Shown in pieces: positions 36,676-44,055 of a DNA stretch of 64,000 nt. The notes under the pieces were generated by a model. It ran no database searches. It saw only the letters and a list, made by a program, of their open reading frames with translations, and had not been told where the DNA came from. Position 1 is the first letter of the stretch, and each line of letters opens with the position of its first letter. The stretch covers positions 186,001 to 250,000 of the forward strand of contig NZ_FCOF02000004.1 of NCBI RefSeq assembly GCF_001544755.2, written 5' to 3'. The translations under genes and the position numbers were made by a program. The stretch comes from Caballeronia catudaia (GTDB taxonomy: Bacteria > Pseudomonadota > Gammaproteobacteria > Burkholderiales > Burkholderiaceae).

Positions 36676-36914
36676 CGACCACGCAAGACATCCGCACGCC
36701 GCTCGATCTCGCCTATACCATCGAGCGCGCAAAGACGCAGGAACCCATCGGCTCGCCGTGCACCGACGTCTGCAAGCTCGATTCGGAAACCGGTCTGTGC
36801 CTCGGCTGCTTCAGGAGCCGCGAAGAGATCAAAACCTTCAGATCGATGGACGATGCTACAAAGCTGAATCTGTTCGACGCATTGCTTGCGCGTCGCGCGG
36901 CGAAAGCGAAATAA
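36672..36914 (+). CDS. DUF1289 protein
   Basis: An 80-residue protein with SPCTDVCKLDSETGLCLGCFRS in its middle: four cysteines spaced C-x3-C-x8-C-x2-C, the DUF1289 pattern, probably a metal or Fe-S site. The function is unknown. The ATG overlaps the cobB stop (ATGA), making it the third gene of the cobO-cobB unit, so a minor role in cofactor metabolism is possible, but family members are also found elsewhere. Confidence 0.88.
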   Translation: MTTTQDIRTPLDLAYTIERAKTQEPIGSPCTDVCKLDSETGLCLGCFRSREEIKTFRSMDDATKLNLFDALLARRAAKAK

Positions 36915-36943
36915 AACGCCCGCGCTTCCGGAGAAGCGCGGGC
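36909..36943 (-). terminator. Terminator between DUF1289 and cbtA, T-tract on minus strand
   Basis: GCCCGCGCTTC, loop CGGA, GAAGCGCGGGC is a perfect 11-bp stem at 36918-36943. On the minus strand it is followed by GTTTTATTT, so it terminates the cbtBA transcript. On the plus strand there is no T-run, though the stem may still protect the cobO-cobB-DUF1289 mRNA end. Confidence 0.8.
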
Positions 36944-36968
36944 GGTGTCATCGAACTCGATGAAGCGT

Positions 36969-37751
36969 TCAGGCCGCAGCCATGCTCCGCACTGCCGGCC
37001 GCTCCAGCTCACGCGCGGCGAGCGCGCCGAACACGAGGCCGAGCGTCGTCCAGATCATCGCCTGAATGCCGATCGCGGCGAGGCGGAAATTCCACAGCAG
37101 TGAAGCGGAGAACTCCGCGGGCACTTCGTCGATGCGCGGCAACGCGACCTGCGCAATCACGATCACGGCGACATACGCGGCAGCGGCGATGAGCGTCGCG
37201 TTCCAGCCGCCACGCCGCGCCGCCATGCGTCGTTGCAGCCGCACCGCGAACACGGCCGCGGCAAGAGAAATCGCGACCATGCCGAAGAACAGCGCCGTGC
37301 GCGGCCCGATGGTCTCGGGATTGCCGACCGCCGGCGGATTCGGCGGGTACTTGATGAACGGCACGATCGCGACGCTCACGAAGCCGAACAAGGCCAGCAG
37401 TGCCGACGTGCCGCGCGCATGCAATGCGCCGAGCCGCCCGTACGCGAACGCGAACACGAGCGAGAACAGGCCGCCCAGCGCGGTGCCGAATACCGCGATG
37501 CCGGTTAGCAGACCGAGACCCGCTTGCGTGTCGCGGGAGACGGTTTCTTCGTCGCCGTGAGAGTGCGAATGCGCGGCGGCTGCATCGGCATGTTCGTGCT
37601 CATGCTCGTGCGCTGCGGCATGCTCGTGCTGTTCCTCGAACGCGATGGCGCGCGCCACCGATGGTTCGCCGAACGCACGCGCAAAGCCGGAGCCGATGAG
37701 ACCCGCGACCAGTCCCGCGATCATCCCGCGTATCAGCAAAGTGCGAATCAT
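36969..37751 (-). CDS. cbtA: Cobalt transporter subunit CbtA
   Basis: A 260-residue membrane protein with about six hydrophobic segments. The N-terminal segment LIRGMIAGLVAGLIGSGFARAFGEP and the block PFIKYPPNPPAVGNPETI are CbtA signatures. A His/Glu/Ala-rich loop (residues about 41-68, at least nine His) follows the first segment and is well suited to capture metal ions before transport. It is translated after cbtB in a riboswitch-controlled unit and is predicted to import cobalt for B12 synthesis. The transport mechanism of CbtAB has little direct evidence. Confidence 0.93.
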   Translation of the reverse strand: MIRTLLIRGMIAGLVAGLIGSGFARAFGEPSVARAIAFEEQHEHAAAHEHEHEHADAAAAHSHSHGDEETVSRDTQAGLGLLTGIAVFGTALGGLFSLVFAFAYGRLGALHARGTSALLALFGFVSVAIVPFIKYPPNPPAVGNPETIGPRTALFFGMVAISLAAAVFAVRLQRRMAARRGGWNATLIAAAAYVAVIVIAQVALPRIDEVPAEFSASLLWNFRLAAIGIQAMIWTTLGLVFGALAARELERPAVRSMAAA

Positions 37752-37760
37752 GACGCGTCC

Positions 37761-37994
37761 TCAGTGGCACGGAAAGCCGAGCAGATGCCGGCCGTCGTGG
37801 ACGAATTCGTGGACGTACGTGCCCGAGAAGATCGCCGTCGCGCCCTGCTCCGCGCCGACGAAATAAATGGCGATCAGCAGAATGAGGCCGATGAAAGCGG
37901 CCCAGGGCAGCACATCGCGCACCGGAATGGGCACGGGTGCGTCGAGCGAGGGGGAAGCCGAAGCCGAAAAGGCCGGCGCGTTGGAAGCATTCAT
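37761..37994 (-). CDS. cbtB: Cobalt transporter subunit CbtB
   Basis: A 77-residue small membrane protein: an N-terminal Pro/Ala/Ser-rich stretch, one membrane segment (LPWAAFIGLILLIAIYFVG), and a C-terminal HEFVHDGRHLLGFPCH tail whose His and Cys residues are the conserved CbtB metal-binding motif. It starts at ATG 37994 with CCTGGAGAA upstream and ends 9 nt before cbtA. A cobalamin riboswitch precedes it. Confidence 0.93.
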   Translation of the reverse strand: MNASNAPAFSASASPSLDAPVPIPVRDVLPWAAFIGLILLIAIYFVGAEQGATAIFSGTYVHEFVHDGRHLLGFPCH

Positions 37995-38032
37995 GGTGGT
38001 TCTCCAGGGAAAAACGCGTCCCGATTGATGAA

Positions 38033-38140
38033 GAGCATGCAGCGGGGTCTGACTCGCGGCGCAGCGCCTTTCGGCTCTGCCGCATACAGTGGCGCGACCG
38101 TGCCGGGTTTGCACCGGCTTCCTCGCACTGCAAGCTTGCC
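38033..38140 (-). promoter_or_regulatory. Cobalamin riboswitch (short form) upstream of cbtB
   Basis: On the minus strand: TGCGAGGAAGCCGGTGCAAA, then CCCGGCACGGTCGCGCCACTG, then GCCGCGAGTCAGACCCCGC. This is the compact variant of the cobalamin riboswitch that precedes cbtBA genes in many proteobacteria; the canonical B12 box sequence is replaced by CGAGTCAGACC. It should shut cobalt import when the cofactor is abundant. Confidence 0.9.
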
Positions 38141-38168
38141 ATTCTATGATGATTGACGGCAAAGTAAA
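38141..38168 (-). promoter_or_regulatory. Predicted promoter for cbtBA
   Basis: On the minus strand TTTACT (38168-38163) and TAGAAT (38146-38141) are separated by 16 nt, close to a sigma-70 promoter, and the start point would fall just before the riboswitch. Prediction by eye only. Confidence 0.45.
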
Positions 38169-38197
38169 ACGATCCTGACCCGACCCGCTACGCTCCC

Positions 38198-38746
38198 TTG
38201 GAACTCGTCCTGCTGTGCCACGCCGCCACGCGCGCGATGAAGGCCGGCCGCTTTCCCGTCGGCGACGAACCCGCCGCCCACGACGAACGCGCCCGGCTCG
38301 CACCGCTGCGCGCACGTCACGGCACGCGCGTGATAGCCAGTCCCGCGCGCGTGGCGCGGCAAACGGCGGAATGGATCACGGAAGCCTTCGAGATCGTGCC
38401 CGCATTCGACGACGTCGATTACGGCCGCTGGCGCGGGCTTTCCCTGCGTGAAGCAGGCGAGCGCGAACCCGAACATGTCGCGGCCTGGCTCGCGGACCCG
38501 CAGGCGCATCCGCATGGCGGTGAGAGCATCGCGATGCTCGCTGCGCGCGTCGCCGGAGGTCTTGCGCTCATCGACCGGCTGAATCCGCGTGAGCGCTGCA
38601 TCGTCGTCACGCATGCGCTCGTCGTGAAAGTGGCGCTCGCGCATGCGCTCGGCTTGCCGCTTCAATCGGTCTACGGGATGGACTTCGCACCCTTGTCGTC
38701 GACGATCCTGAAGCGCGCGTTTCCCGCCGACGCATGGACCGCATGA
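38198..38746 (+). CDS. Histidine phosphatase family protein, CobC-like
   Basis: A 182-residue member of the phosphoglycerate mutase-like superfamily, found with B12 genes and probably equivalent to CobC (alpha-ribazole-5'-phosphate phosphatase). The usual N-terminal RHG catalytic motif reads C-H-A (LLCHAATRAM), so the phosphorylated His is kept but Arg and Gly are not. The second conserved His is in VVTHALVVKV, and SPARVARQTAEW is the middle block. It begins with TTG at 38198 and has no clear ribosome-binding site. Activity is uncertain because of the altered motif. Confidence 0.82.
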   Translation: MELVLLCHAATRAMKAGRFPVGDEPAAHDERARLAPLRARHGTRVIASPARVARQTAEWITEAFEIVPAFDDVDYGRWRGLSLREAGEREPEHVAAWLADPQAHPHGGESIAMLAARVAGGLALIDRLNPRERCIVVTHALVVKVALAHALGLPLQSVYGMDFAPLSSTILKRAFPADAWTA

Positions 38747-38826
38747 ACTTCGCTCCTTTCGAATGGCTCAAAGCACACAGCGCGTCGCATCTGCGGCCCG
38801 CTTTCGAACCGTTACAGGAGACTCAG

Positions 38827-39198
38827 ATGGCGCACTACGTGGATGGATTCGTCGTACCCGTTCCCATCGACAAGATCGATGCCTACCGCGCGATGGCCGA
38901 AGCAGCCGGCAAGATCTGGCTGGAACACGGCGCGCTGCAATTCGTCGAGACGCTCGCCGACGACGTGAAGCCCGGCAAGCTCACATCCTTTCCGCAGAGC
39001 GTGCAGATGAAGGAAGGCGAAACCGTCGTGTTCTCGTATATCGTCTACGAATCGCGCGAGCAGCGCGACAGCGTCAACGCGAAAGTCATGGAAGATCCGC
39101 GCCTCAAGGCCATGATGGAATCGGGCGAGCCGCCGTTCGATGCGAAACGCATGTTCTTCGGCGGCTTCAAGGCGATCGTCGAACTCGAACGCAACTGA
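38827..39198 (+). CDS. DUF1428 protein
   Basis: A 123-residue protein of the DUF1428 family (dimeric alpha/beta-barrel, ferredoxin-like fold). MAHYVDGFVVPVPIDKIDAYR at the start and PFDAKRMFFGGFKAIVEL at the end are the conserved blocks. The function is unknown; the family includes E. coli YbaA-like proteins. The ATG at 38827 has an excellent ACAGGAGAC site, and an in-frame ATG at 38734 overlapping the phosphatase gene is unlikely. A similar-fold gene follows 29 nt later. Confidence 0.9.
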   Translation: MAHYVDGFVVPVPIDKIDAYRAMAEAAGKIWLEHGALQFVETLADDVKPGKLTSFPQSVQMKEGETVVFSYIVYESREQRDSVNAKVMEDPRLKAMMESGEPPFDAKRMFFGGFKAIVELERN

Positions 39199-39227
39199 TA
39201 TTTTTCTTTTCCCGGAACAGCAACGAT

Positions 39228-39542
39228 ATGTATATCGCCATGAACCGCTTCAAGATCGTGCCCGGCGCCGAAGCCGATTTCGAACGCCTCTGGACCAGCC
39301 GCGACACGCATCTCAAGGACGTGCCGGGCTTCGTCGAATTTCATCTGCTCAAAGGTCCGGTGAAAGACGATCACGTCCTGTATTCGAGCCATACGATCTG
39401 GGCGAATCAGGCGGCTTTCGAGGACTGGACACGCTCGGACGCGTTTCGCGCCGCGCATCGCAATGCAGGCGGCGGAACGCGTCAACTCTATCTCGGACAT
39501 CCCGAGTTCGAGGGATTCGAGGTCATTCAGTCGGTGAAGTAG
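39228..39542 (+). CDS. Antibiotic biosynthesis monooxygenase-fold protein (HmoA-like)
   Basis: A 104-residue ABM-domain protein. The sequence MYIAMNRFKIVPGAEADFERLW, then VPGFVEFHLLKG and WANQAAFEDWTRSDAFRAAHRNAG resemble HmoA/IsdG-like small monooxygenases, some of which degrade haem. Whether this one binds haem is not certain: the region holds His residues but no unique signature. With the preceding DUF1428 gene it forms a pair of ferredoxin-like-fold dimers. Confidence 0.82.
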   Translation: MYIAMNRFKIVPGAEADFERLWTSRDTHLKDVPGFVEFHLLKGPVKDDHVLYSSHTIWANQAAFEDWTRSDAFRAAHRNAGGGTRQLYLGHPEFEGFEVIQSVK

Positions 39543-39659
39543 GCATCACGCACTGAACCAGGCACGCGCACCGGCGGCCGCGCGCTTGTCAGTGAGAACA
39601 CGTTCGTTTTACACACGTGTGAAAAAACGCGCCTCGTCCGTGCATTTCTCAGACGGTTT

Positions 39660-39971
39660 TCAGGCCTTCGCGCCGCGCGCCATGCGCTGCAACGTCGATG
39701 AATCGATCGCAGCCGCGCAAATGCGCACGGCTTCCTTCAGCGTGCGGGGACGTCCCGCGCCGAACTGCGATTCGAGCATCGCGACGGCGCGCAGACGCTC
39801 GTCGATGCCGAGCTTCTCGCCGGTGGCAAGCTCGAGCACCGAGATGAAATACGCTGCGGGCGGCGCGGCGCTCGCATGGGCCGGTCCCTGTCGGCCCCCG
39901 CCCGCGCCTTCACGTCCATCCTCCCGTGCAGGAATCCACGGATGCCATTTGCTGTCGTATCGACTTTTCAT
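39660..39971 (-). CDS. Hypothetical protein
   Basis: A 103-residue protein I do not recognise. The first 40 residues are low-complexity (Gly/Ala/Pro/Arg), and the rest (ELATGEKLGIDERLRAVAMLESQFGAG...) is helical, ordered, and looks genuinely coding. The final RTLKEAVRICAAAID stretch is amphipathic. There is no signal peptide. Start and expression are uncertain; no close partner gene. Confidence 0.55.
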   Translation of the reverse strand: MKSRYDSKWHPWIPAREDGREGAGGGRQGPAHASAAPPAAYFISVLELATGEKLGIDERLRAVAMLESQFGAGRPRTLKEAVRICAAAIDSSTLQRMARGAKA

Positions 39972-40086
39972 GGGTCAGTTCGCTGGCTCGATTGCTGTGG
40001 CGCACCTGCGCCGTTGTCGTTGGGCGCCTTTGCGCCCTTCATCGTTAAAAAGACTTCACAGCAAGTCCCATTCCAAGCCGATCCGG

Positions 40087-41025
40087 CTATCGTGCTTCGT
40101 TTTCCTCCGACAAAACCGCGCGCGCGACGCGGCACGCGGCCAGATCCCACGCCGCGCAGCCGACCGACTTGAACATCACGGCGCGCGTGGCGATCGCCTG
40201 CTTCGCCGGAGCCGCGAGCGCGACGGCTAGCGGATGCACCGCGTTCCAGTCGACGGCGGCGAGAATGAAGTCGCCCGCTTCGTGACGCGCGCCTGCGGGA
40301 TCATCGACGTAAAGCTCGCTCGCGTGAATGGTCGCGGCGGCGATCTCGGCGGCATCGGCGGTGAATGCGCCCACGCCGATCACGAGCCGTCCCGCACGCG
40401 CCGGCAGGGTGTAGACCGGCGTCTTGCTCGTCGTCGCGGCGATGACGACATCGACGGACTCGGGAATCGACGCATCGTCCAGCGCGGCCAGATTATTCGA
40501 TACGGACGCATGCGCTGCGCAGAATTCGCGTGCGCGTTCGGCACGCGAGCCCTGCACGCGGATGCGCGCATCGGGATAAAGAGCGGCGAGCGCCTCGACG
40601 TGATACGCGGCCTGCTTGCCCGTGCCGATCACGAGGACGTCGCGCGGCGCACCTGCATGCAGCGCGCGGATCGCGAGCATCGACACCGACGCCGTGCGCC
40701 GTCCCGTGACGGTCGGCCCGTCGAGCATGAACTGGGGCACGCCGGTGACGGCGTCGTAGGCCGTGACCTGGCCGTGAATCGTCGGCAAGCCGAGCGCGCC
40801 GTTGCGCGCGCAAACGTTCACGAGCTTGTGCATCGCGAGATCGGGGGCGCTCGCGGGCATCGACAGCATCACGCCGCCTTCGATCGGCACGACCATGCGC
40901 TCGGGGCTCACGATGCGGCCCGCCGCGTAGTCGAGCATGGTCGCGGCGAGCGTGTCCACGAGCCGGTCATACGGCACGAGTCGTGCTGTCCGGGCTTCGT
41001 CGAAACTGTGGATCGTCGCGGTCAT
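40087..41025 (-). CDS. Delta1-pyrroline-2-carboxylate reductase / ornithine cyclodeaminase family
   Basis: A 312-residue NAD(P)-dependent enzyme of the ornithine cyclodeaminase/mu-crystallin family. A substrate-binding half with MHKLVNVCARNGALGLPTIHGQVTAYDA and a Rossmann half with DVLVIGTGKQAAYHVEAL are clear. The sequence around VTGRRTASVSMLAIRAL resembles bacterial pyrroline-2-carboxylate reductases, which work in D-proline or hydroxyproline catabolism, more than true ornithine cyclodeaminases, but I cannot be certain. It is monocistronic. Confidence 0.85.
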   Translation of the reverse strand: MTATIHSFDEARTARLVPYDRLVDTLAATMLDYAAGRIVSPERMVVPIEGGVMLSMPASAPDLAMHKLVNVCARNGALGLPTIHGQVTAYDAVTGVPQFMLDGPTVTGRRTASVSMLAIRALHAGAPRDVLVIGTGKQAAYHVEALAALYPDARIRVQGSRAERAREFCAAHASVSNNLAALDDASIPESVDVVIAATTSKTPVYTLPARAGRLVIGVGAFTADAAEIAAATIHASELYVDDPAGARHEAGDFILAAVDWNAVHPLAVALAAPAKQAIATRAVMFKSVGCAAWDLAACRVARAVLSEENEAR

Positions 41026-41265
41026 TGGGTTCGCTCGCTATCAAGGTTGATGAAGTTGAAAGTGCCATCGGCATGCCATCGAAGGCCGGAACATTTTAAC
41101 GGCGCGCGGCGCTGTGTCATAAAGCGCGCGCGCTTTCTAAAATGAATGACCGGATCATCAATGCGGCCGTTGTCATATGACTGCCATCGGATGCCGTCAT
41201 AATCGGCCGTTCCGCGCCGCAACCCGAAACGACTGCGGCCGCCCAAGAACGACACGGAGCCTTTC

Positions 41266-42162
41266 ATGAACACGACGGAAAAGCAGCGCCGTTTCCATGC
41301 CGACATCATCGACAGTTACGACGAAGAGTTCGAGATGGAAGTCGACGATCGCTTTCTGGACGGCGAATCGACCTTCTCCGATGAAGAGCGGGCCCTGCGC
41401 AAGACCTATTTCCGCGAACTGTTCCGTTTGCAGGGCGAACTCGTGAAGCTGCAGGACTGGGTCGTGCACACGGGGCATCGGCTGGTCGTGCTCTTTGAAG
41501 GACGCGACGCCGCGGGCAAAGGCGGCGCGATCAAGCGCATCACGCAACGGCTGAATCCGCGCGTGTGCCGCGTGGCCGCGCTTCCCGCGCCGAACAATCG
41601 CGAGCGCACGCAGTGGTATTTCCAGCGCTACGTTTCGCACTTGCCGGCGGCCGGCGAAATCGTTTTATTCGATCGAAGCTGGTATAACCGCGCGGGCGTC
41701 GAGCGCGTCATGAATTTCTGCAGCGACGAAGAGTATGAAGAATTCTTCCGCTCGGTGCCGGAGTTCGAGAAGATGCTGGTGAGAAGCGGCATCCAGATCG
41801 TCAAGTACTGGTTCTCGATCACCGACGACGAACAGGAAGTGCGCTTTCAGGCGCGTATCGAAGATCCGCTCAAGCAGTGGAAGCTGAGCCCGATGGATCT
41901 GGAAAGCCGCCGCCGCTGGGAAGCGTACACGGCGGCCAAGGAAGTGATGCTCCAGCGCACGCACATTCCCGAAGCGCCGTGGTGGGTGGTTCATGCCGTC
42001 GACAAGAAGCGTGCGCGGCTGAACTGCATCAGTCACCTGCTGAGCCAGGTGCCGTATCACGATGTCGAGCATCAGCCGATCGATCTGCCCGACCGCGTGT
42101 TCAATCCCGATTATCTGCGCCAGCCCGTGCCCGACGATATGTACGTTCCCGAGGTGTATTGA
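41266..42162 (+). CDS. ppk2: Polyphosphate kinase 2
   Basis: A 298-residue PPK2 family enzyme, which uses polyphosphate to phosphorylate nucleoside mono- or diphosphates. The Walker A VLFEGRDAAGKGGAIKRI, lid-region NNRERTQWYFQRYVSHLPAAGEI and Walker B VLFDRSWYNRAGVERVM are all present, and the length fits single-domain PPK2 class I. The ATG at 41266 follows an ACGGAGCC site. Whether GDP or ADP is preferred cannot be read. Confidence 0.95.
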   Translation: MNTTEKQRRFHADIIDSYDEEFEMEVDDRFLDGESTFSDEERALRKTYFRELFRLQGELVKLQDWVVHTGHRLVVLFEGRDAAGKGGAIKRITQRLNPRVCRVAALPAPNNRERTQWYFQRYVSHLPAAGEIVLFDRSWYNRAGVERVMNFCSDEEYEEFFRSVPEFEKMLVRSGIQIVKYWFSITDDEQEVRFQARIEDPLKQWKLSPMDLESRRRWEAYTAAKEVMLQRTHIPEAPWWVVHAVDKKRARLNCISHLLSQVPYHDVEHQPIDLPDRVFNPDYLRQPVPDDMYVPEVY

Positions 42163-42178
42163 CTATTGAGCGTCGGTA

Positions 42179-42403
42179 TCAGCAGCAGTTGTTGCAGGGC
42201 AAGTGCTTAACCGCCGCACTGATGCGCTGACGCGCAACCGTATGGCGCAGCGCGAACTGATAAGCATGCTGCGAGCCCTTCATCACCATCACGAACATGA
42301 CCTGCGCGAGATTGAAGTCAAGCGTGACCATCAGGCGCGTCAACAGTAGCAGTGGCAGCACCACCGCCGGCTGATACAGTTGCTTTGCTATCAAGTCTCT
42401 CAT
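42179..42403 (-). CDS. Small hydrophobic protein of unknown function
   Basis: A 74-residue protein: a short start MRDLIAKQLYQP, a strongly hydrophobic stretch VVLPLLLLTRLMVTL followed by FNLAQVMFVMVM, then a basic tail ending CNNCC. It is probably an inner-membrane peptide. An AAGGAG site at 42415-42410 favours the ATG at 42403 (6 nt) over the adjacent ATG at 42406. A 12-bp palindrome TTAGAATTCTAA lies 22 nt upstream. No family recognised. It ends 16 nt from ppk2 in convergent orientation. Confidence 0.65.
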   Translation of the reverse strand: MRDLIAKQLYQPAVVLPLLLLTRLMVTLDFNLAQVMFVMVMKGSQHAYQFALRHTVARQRISAAVKHLPCNNCC

Positions 42404-42424
42404 CATCGGCTCCTTATCCCATGA

Positions 42425-42436
42425 TTAGAATTCTAA
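42425..42436. repeat. Perfect palindrome TTAGAATTCTAA
   Basis: A 12-bp perfect palindrome in an AT-rich patch just upstream of the small hydrophobic protein gene on the minus strand. It may be a repressor operator, or chance. Confidence 0.4.
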
Positions 42437-42523
42437 GGATTGAAGCCCTGCGGATAAACGCTCGATAAGTGAAGACATATGTTCCGGCAGACGAACAATC
42501 GCGTTGCCCGGCGCCCAATGAAA

Positions 42524-42546
42524 TGGCCCTGCAACGAGCAGGGCCA
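42524..42546 (-). terminator. Hairpin after the RND efflux operon
   Basis: On the minus strand TGGCCCTGC, loop TCGTT, GCAGGGCCA forms a 9-bp perfect stem 11 nt beyond the outer-membrane factor stop, followed by a short TTTCATT. It is probably the end of the llpE-ceoAB-opcM transcript, though the T-tract is weak. Confidence 0.6.
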
Positions 42547-42556
42547 GGTTAATGCA

Positions 42557-44050
42557 TTACTTCTGCGCGAGGCTCGGCTCGGGCACGGGCGTGGGATTGG
42601 CATCGCCCCAGCCGCCACCCAATGCGCGAATCAGATTCACCGTCGATATTGCCTGCGCGCCCCGCAACTGCACCGATGAACGCTGCGTTTGCAGCACGGT
42701 GCGCTCGGCATCGATGACGTCGAGGTAATTCACCGCGCCTTCGGTGTACTGCGTGCGCGAGAGCTGCGCGGCGCGCACCGATGCTTTCACGGCATCGTCC
42801 TGCGTGGCCGTCTGGTCTTCGAGGATGCGCAGATCCGAGAGGTTGTCCTCCACCTCGCGGAACGCGACGAGCACTTGCTGACGATAGCTCGCCACATCCT
42901 CTTCGTAGATCGCGCGCGCATTGGCGAGATTGCCCTTGCGCCGGCCGCCGTCGAAGATCGGGATGTTGAGCGCCGTGCCAGCGAACGGCCCGAGCAGGAA
43001 CGTGCGGCTCGACCATTTGAAGAGATCGCCGAGCGTCGCCGATTCGAACCCGCCCGAGCCCGTCAGCGTCAGCGACGGGAAGAACGCCGCCTTCGCCACG
43101 CCGATGCGCGCATTCGCCGCCGCCATCGCGCGTTCCGCCGCCGCGACATCCGGACGGCGCTCCAGCAGCGCCGAAGGCAGGCCCGGCGGCACATGGATCG
43201 TCACCGGCCTGAGCGGGTCCGCGGCCATCGTGAACTCGGCGGGCGCCTTGCCGAGCAGCACGGCGAGACCATGTTCCGATGCCGCGCGCAGACGCTGCAC
43301 CGTCATCGCTTCCGAACGCGCCGTCGCGAGTTCCGACTTCGCGCGCGCCAGATCCAGCTCGCTGATATCGCCTTCGTTGAAGCGCTTTTGCACGAGCTTC
43401 AGCGCTTCCTCGCGCAACTGCACGGTGCGCGTATAGACATCGGCTTCGGCGTCCAGCTCGCGCAGGTTGAAGTAGTTCTGCGCGACATCCGCCTGCAACG
43501 CGAGCTGCACCGAGCGGAACAACGCCTCGCTCTGCTGCGTGTCGGCGTTCGCGGCCTGCACCGTGTTCGACACGCGGCCGAACAGATCGACTTCATACGA
43601 CACGCTCGCCTGCGCGCGCCACAGCGTTTGCGCGGGCACGTTGCCATCCGGCGGCAGGAATTGCGATGCGGGCGAGAACTTCTCCCGCGTGGGGCCGAAG
43701 CCCGCATCGAGCGTCGGGAACAGGCCCGCGCGCGCCGTCTGGTTGATCGCGCGCGATTCCTTCACGCGCGCGGCGGCCGCCGTCAGATTCTGGTTCGCGT
43801 CCTGCGCCTGCTTCTCCAGATCGTTGAGCGTGGCGTCCCCGAAGATCGTCCACCATTCGCCGCGCAACATCTCTTCGGAAGGCTGCGCCGTCTTCCACGT
43901 GCCCGCTTCCGATGCCTGCAACGCAGACGTTTCCTTGTACGCAGAAGGCGCGTTGACGTCGGGCTTTTCGTAGGTCGGGGCAAGCGAACATCCCGCGACC
44001 AGCATCAACGCGGCCATCAGACTCGAAACAACATACAGCTTATTCATCAT
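42557..44050 (-). CDS. opcM: RND efflux outer-membrane factor (OpcM/OprC-like lipoprotein)
   Basis: A 497-residue NodT/OprM-family outer-membrane channel. The signal peptide ends in a lipobox LMLVAGC (Cys about residue 21 from MMNKLYVV), followed by SLAPTYEKP typical of OprM proteins. Two OEP repeats with long coiled-coil helices make up the rest, including RRPDVAAAERAMAAANARIGVAKAAFFPSLTLTG. I chose the ATG at 44050; an ATG at 44059 overlapping the pump stop (ATGA) is also possible and would give coupling. It completes the tripartite pump with the two genes upstream. Confidence 0.93.
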   Translation of the reverse strand: MMNKLYVVSSLMAALMLVAGCSLAPTYEKPDVNAPSAYKETSALQASEAGTWKTAQPSEEMLRGEWWTIFGDATLNDLEKQAQDANQNLTAAAARVKESRAINQTARAGLFPTLDAGFGPTREKFSPASQFLPPDGNVPAQTLWRAQASVSYEVDLFGRVSNTVQAANADTQQSEALFRSVQLALQADVAQNYFNLRELDAEADVYTRTVQLREEALKLVQKRFNEGDISELDLARAKSELATARSEAMTVQRLRAASEHGLAVLLGKAPAEFTMAADPLRPVTIHVPPGLPSALLERRPDVAAAERAMAAANARIGVAKAAFFPSLTLTGSGGFESATLGDLFKWSSRTFLLGPFAGTALNIPIFDGGRRKGNLANARAIYEEDVASYRQQVLVAFREVEDNLSDLRILEDQTATQDDAVKASVRAAQLSRTQYTEGAVNYLDVIDAERTVLQTQRSSVQLRGAQAISTVNLIRALGGGWGDANPTPVPEPSLAQK

Positions 44051-44055
44051 TGACC

